6,589 nucleotides of DNA, taken from Acidimicrobiales bacterium. Its GTDB lineage: Bacteria; Actinomycetota; Acidimicrobiia; Acidimicrobiales; VFJN01. This document shows, piece after piece, positions 5,263 through 6,589 of the stretch (positions within the stretch are counted from its first letter, which is position 1; each line of letters begins with the position of its first letter). The notes beneath the pieces were generated by a model. It worked only from the letters and a program-made list of their open reading frames with translations, searched no databases and was not told where the DNA came from. The position numbers were made by a program, and so were the translations under genes. The stretch is taken from contig JAFGPU010000416.1 in NCBI GenBank assembly GCA_016936035.1, positions 1-6,589 of the forward strand. Reading direction: 5' to 3'.

Positions 5263-6589
5263 AGATCCTGCAGCGCCACTGGAAGGTCCCCGCGCTGCTG
5301 GTGGCCCTGCTGCTGGTCGTCACCTACCTGTTCGCGCCCGACAAGCCGGACCCCACCTACGAGGCGCGCTCCACGCTGCTGCGCGACTCGGCCTCGGGCG
5401 ACGAGGGCGCCTCGTCGGCCGACAACCCGCAGGTGGTGGCCCTGTGGGCCAGCAACGGCGAGGTGCCCCTCCGGGTGGCGGCGAAGCTGGGCTACGACGG
5501 CCCCGTCGACGACCTCATCGGGCAGCTCACCGTCGTGCCCAACCCCGAGCTCGGCACGGTCGAGATGGTGGCGACGTCCAAGGTCGCTGACGAGGCCGTC
5601 CTCATCGTCAACACCTTCGCCGACGAGGTCCTCGCGTACATCGCCGAGCGCAACGAGGCCGACGCCACCACCGATCGGGCACGCATCGCCGAACTGGAGC
5701 AACTGATCGACGACCTCGCGCCGGTCATCGCCGGGGGCGGTGAGGGTGCCGTCACCGCGCAGGCCGAGGCCGACCGCGCCAACGACGAGATCACCGCGCT
5801 GTCCACGGGGAACTCGCCCACCCAGTGGGAGGCGCTGCAGCCCGCCACCGCGGCGCACGAGGCGGACGGCTCGGTCACGGGCAAGGGCCGGGGGTGGTGG
5901 TTCATCCTCACCGGCATCGTCGCCATCATCCTGTCGTTCGGCGTGGCCATCATGCTCGACCGCTCCGACTCGCGGCTGCACACCAAGGAGCAGGCCGAGC
6001 GCCAGTTCGGTCTGCCCGTGCTGGCCGAGGTGCCGCTGCTGCCCATCCGCATCCGGCACCGCGCGCCGGTGTTCGGCTACCAGCAGGACCACCGCGTCGC
6101 CGAGGCCTACCGGTCGCTGCGCACCGCCCTGCTCCTGTTCCGCGACCGGCTGCCGCTCGAGGTCGAAGCCGCGGAGCTGTCGGGCCGTCAGGGCGCCCGA
6201 GGCGCGTCCCCGCGCCAGGTCATCCTCGTCACGTCGCCGGAGGCGGGCGACGGCAAGAGCTCGACCGCAGCCAACCTGGCCATCGCCTACGCCGAGGCCG
6301 GGCAGTCGGTCCTGCTCGTCAACTGGGACCTGTGGCGACCCATGCCCGCCAAGGTGTTCGACGCCGAGGACGCTCCCGGCGTCAGCGAGTTCCTCGAAGC
6401 CGGCAACGCGTCGCTGGTGCGGTTCGTGCAGTCGACCTCGGTGCCCGGCCTCCACATCGTGCCCGCGGGCGCCCTGGGCCACCAGCCGGGCGCTCAGCTC
6501 GACGCCGAGCTCCGGCTGCTCGAAGAGGCCCGCAGCCTGGCCGACGTGGTCATCATCGACACGGCGCCGCTGCTGGCCGCCAGCGTGAC
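5241..6589 (+). CDS. Wzz-type chain-length regulator fused to BY-kinase (partial, 3' end outside window)
   Basis: 449 residues are visible and the frame is open to the window edge. The protein is a polysaccharide co-polymerase with a cytoplasmic tyrosine-kinase domain, as in Wzc or ExoP; such proteins set polymer length and drive export by cycles of autophosphorylation. Order: Wzz start EPVDYLKILQRHWKV (2-16), membrane helix about 17-32, an outside domain of about 185 residues with a short coiled coil (about 140-186), second membrane helix 219-238, then the linker with EAYRSLRT (288-295), which carries the E-x2-R-x2-R oligomerisation motif. The kinase part has Walker A SPEAGDGKSS (332-341, Lys339), Walker A' VNWDLWRP (360-367) and Walker B VVIIDTAPLLA (436-446, Asp440). 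Odd points: Walker A' normally reads DxDLRRP, so Asn361 and Trp365 replace the first Asp and the Arg, and no proline-rich motif precedes the second helix. The C-terminal Tyr cluster, if present, lies beyond the window. It is co-transcribed with the dehydratase. Confidence 0.9.
   Translation, partial: MEPVDYLKILQRHWKVPALLVALLLVVTYLFAPDKPDPTYEARSTLLRDSASGDEGASSADNPQVVALWASNGEVPLRVAAKLGYDGPVDDLIGQLTVVPNPELGTVEMVATSKVADEAVLIVNTFADEVLAYIAERNEADATTDRARIAELEQLIDDLAPVIAGGGEGAVTAQAEADRANDEITALSTGNSPTQWEALQPATAAHEADGSVTGKGRGWWFILTGIVAIILSFGVAIMLDRSDSRLHTKEQAERQFGLPVLAEVPLLPIRIRHRAPVFGYQQDHRVAEAYRSLRTALLLFRDRLPLEVEAAELSGRQGARGASPRQVILVTSPEAGDGKSSTAANLAIAYAEAGQSVLLVNWDLWRPMPAKVFDAEDAPGVSEFLEAGNASLVRFVQSTSVPGLHIVPAGALGHQPGAQLDAELRLLEEARSLADVVIIDTAPLLAASV

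Noticed and set aside
4620..6482. Long open frame on the minus strand opposite the dehydratase end and the Wzz/kinase gene
   Set aside because: It spans two real genes in antisense and has biased composition and no motif.

Overview
The window is very GC-rich with dense coding, GTG starts and actinobacterial protein families (an SCP2-type sterol-carrier protein, a lipocalin-like protein with the GQRDHSWGVRDWW signature, and an actinobacterial-type Fpg/Nei glycosylase). This suggests a high-GC actinomycete, possibly class Acidimicrobiia. That placement is inferred from gene content and style; there is no rRNA or other phylogenetic marker here.

Left part (15-2298). Two minus-strand genes, an SCP2-domain protein followed after 31 bases by an Fpg/Nei-family DNA glycosylase, probably form one operon. 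A plus-strand lipocalin-like gene diverges from them across only 75 bases. Both divergent genes appear to start with GTG, and each has a TANNNT-like hexamer placed as expected for a leaderless transcript.

Middle (2402-3119). A DedA-family membrane protein has its own promoter-like hexamer and is closed by a strong GC hairpin that begins directly after its stop codon.

Right part (3120-6589). After a 238-base intergenic stretch with a good promoter candidate and an apparent leader of about 165 bases, an exopolysaccharide or capsule locus begins. Its first gene is a membrane-bound nucleotide-sugar 4,6-dehydratase of the WbpM/PglF/CapD type. It overlaps by 22 bases a Wzz-type chain-length regulator fused to a bacterial tyrosine kinase (BY-kinase), which runs off the window edge. 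The dehydratase would make the 4-keto-6-deoxy sugar nucleotide that starts the repeat unit, and the Wzz/kinase would control polymer length and export. The DedA protein may serve the same pathway by returning undecaprenyl phosphate across the membrane, but the hairpin suggests it is transcribed separately.

No mobile element, CRISPR array, tRNA or rRNA was seen, and I found no clear new system. The most unusual signals are active-site departures in the two polysaccharide genes: the kinase Walker A' motif reads NWDLWRP instead of DxDLRRP, and the dehydratase has Leu at the position of the catalytic Tyr/Met. The compact divergent promoter region between two putative lipid-binding proteins is also worth a look.
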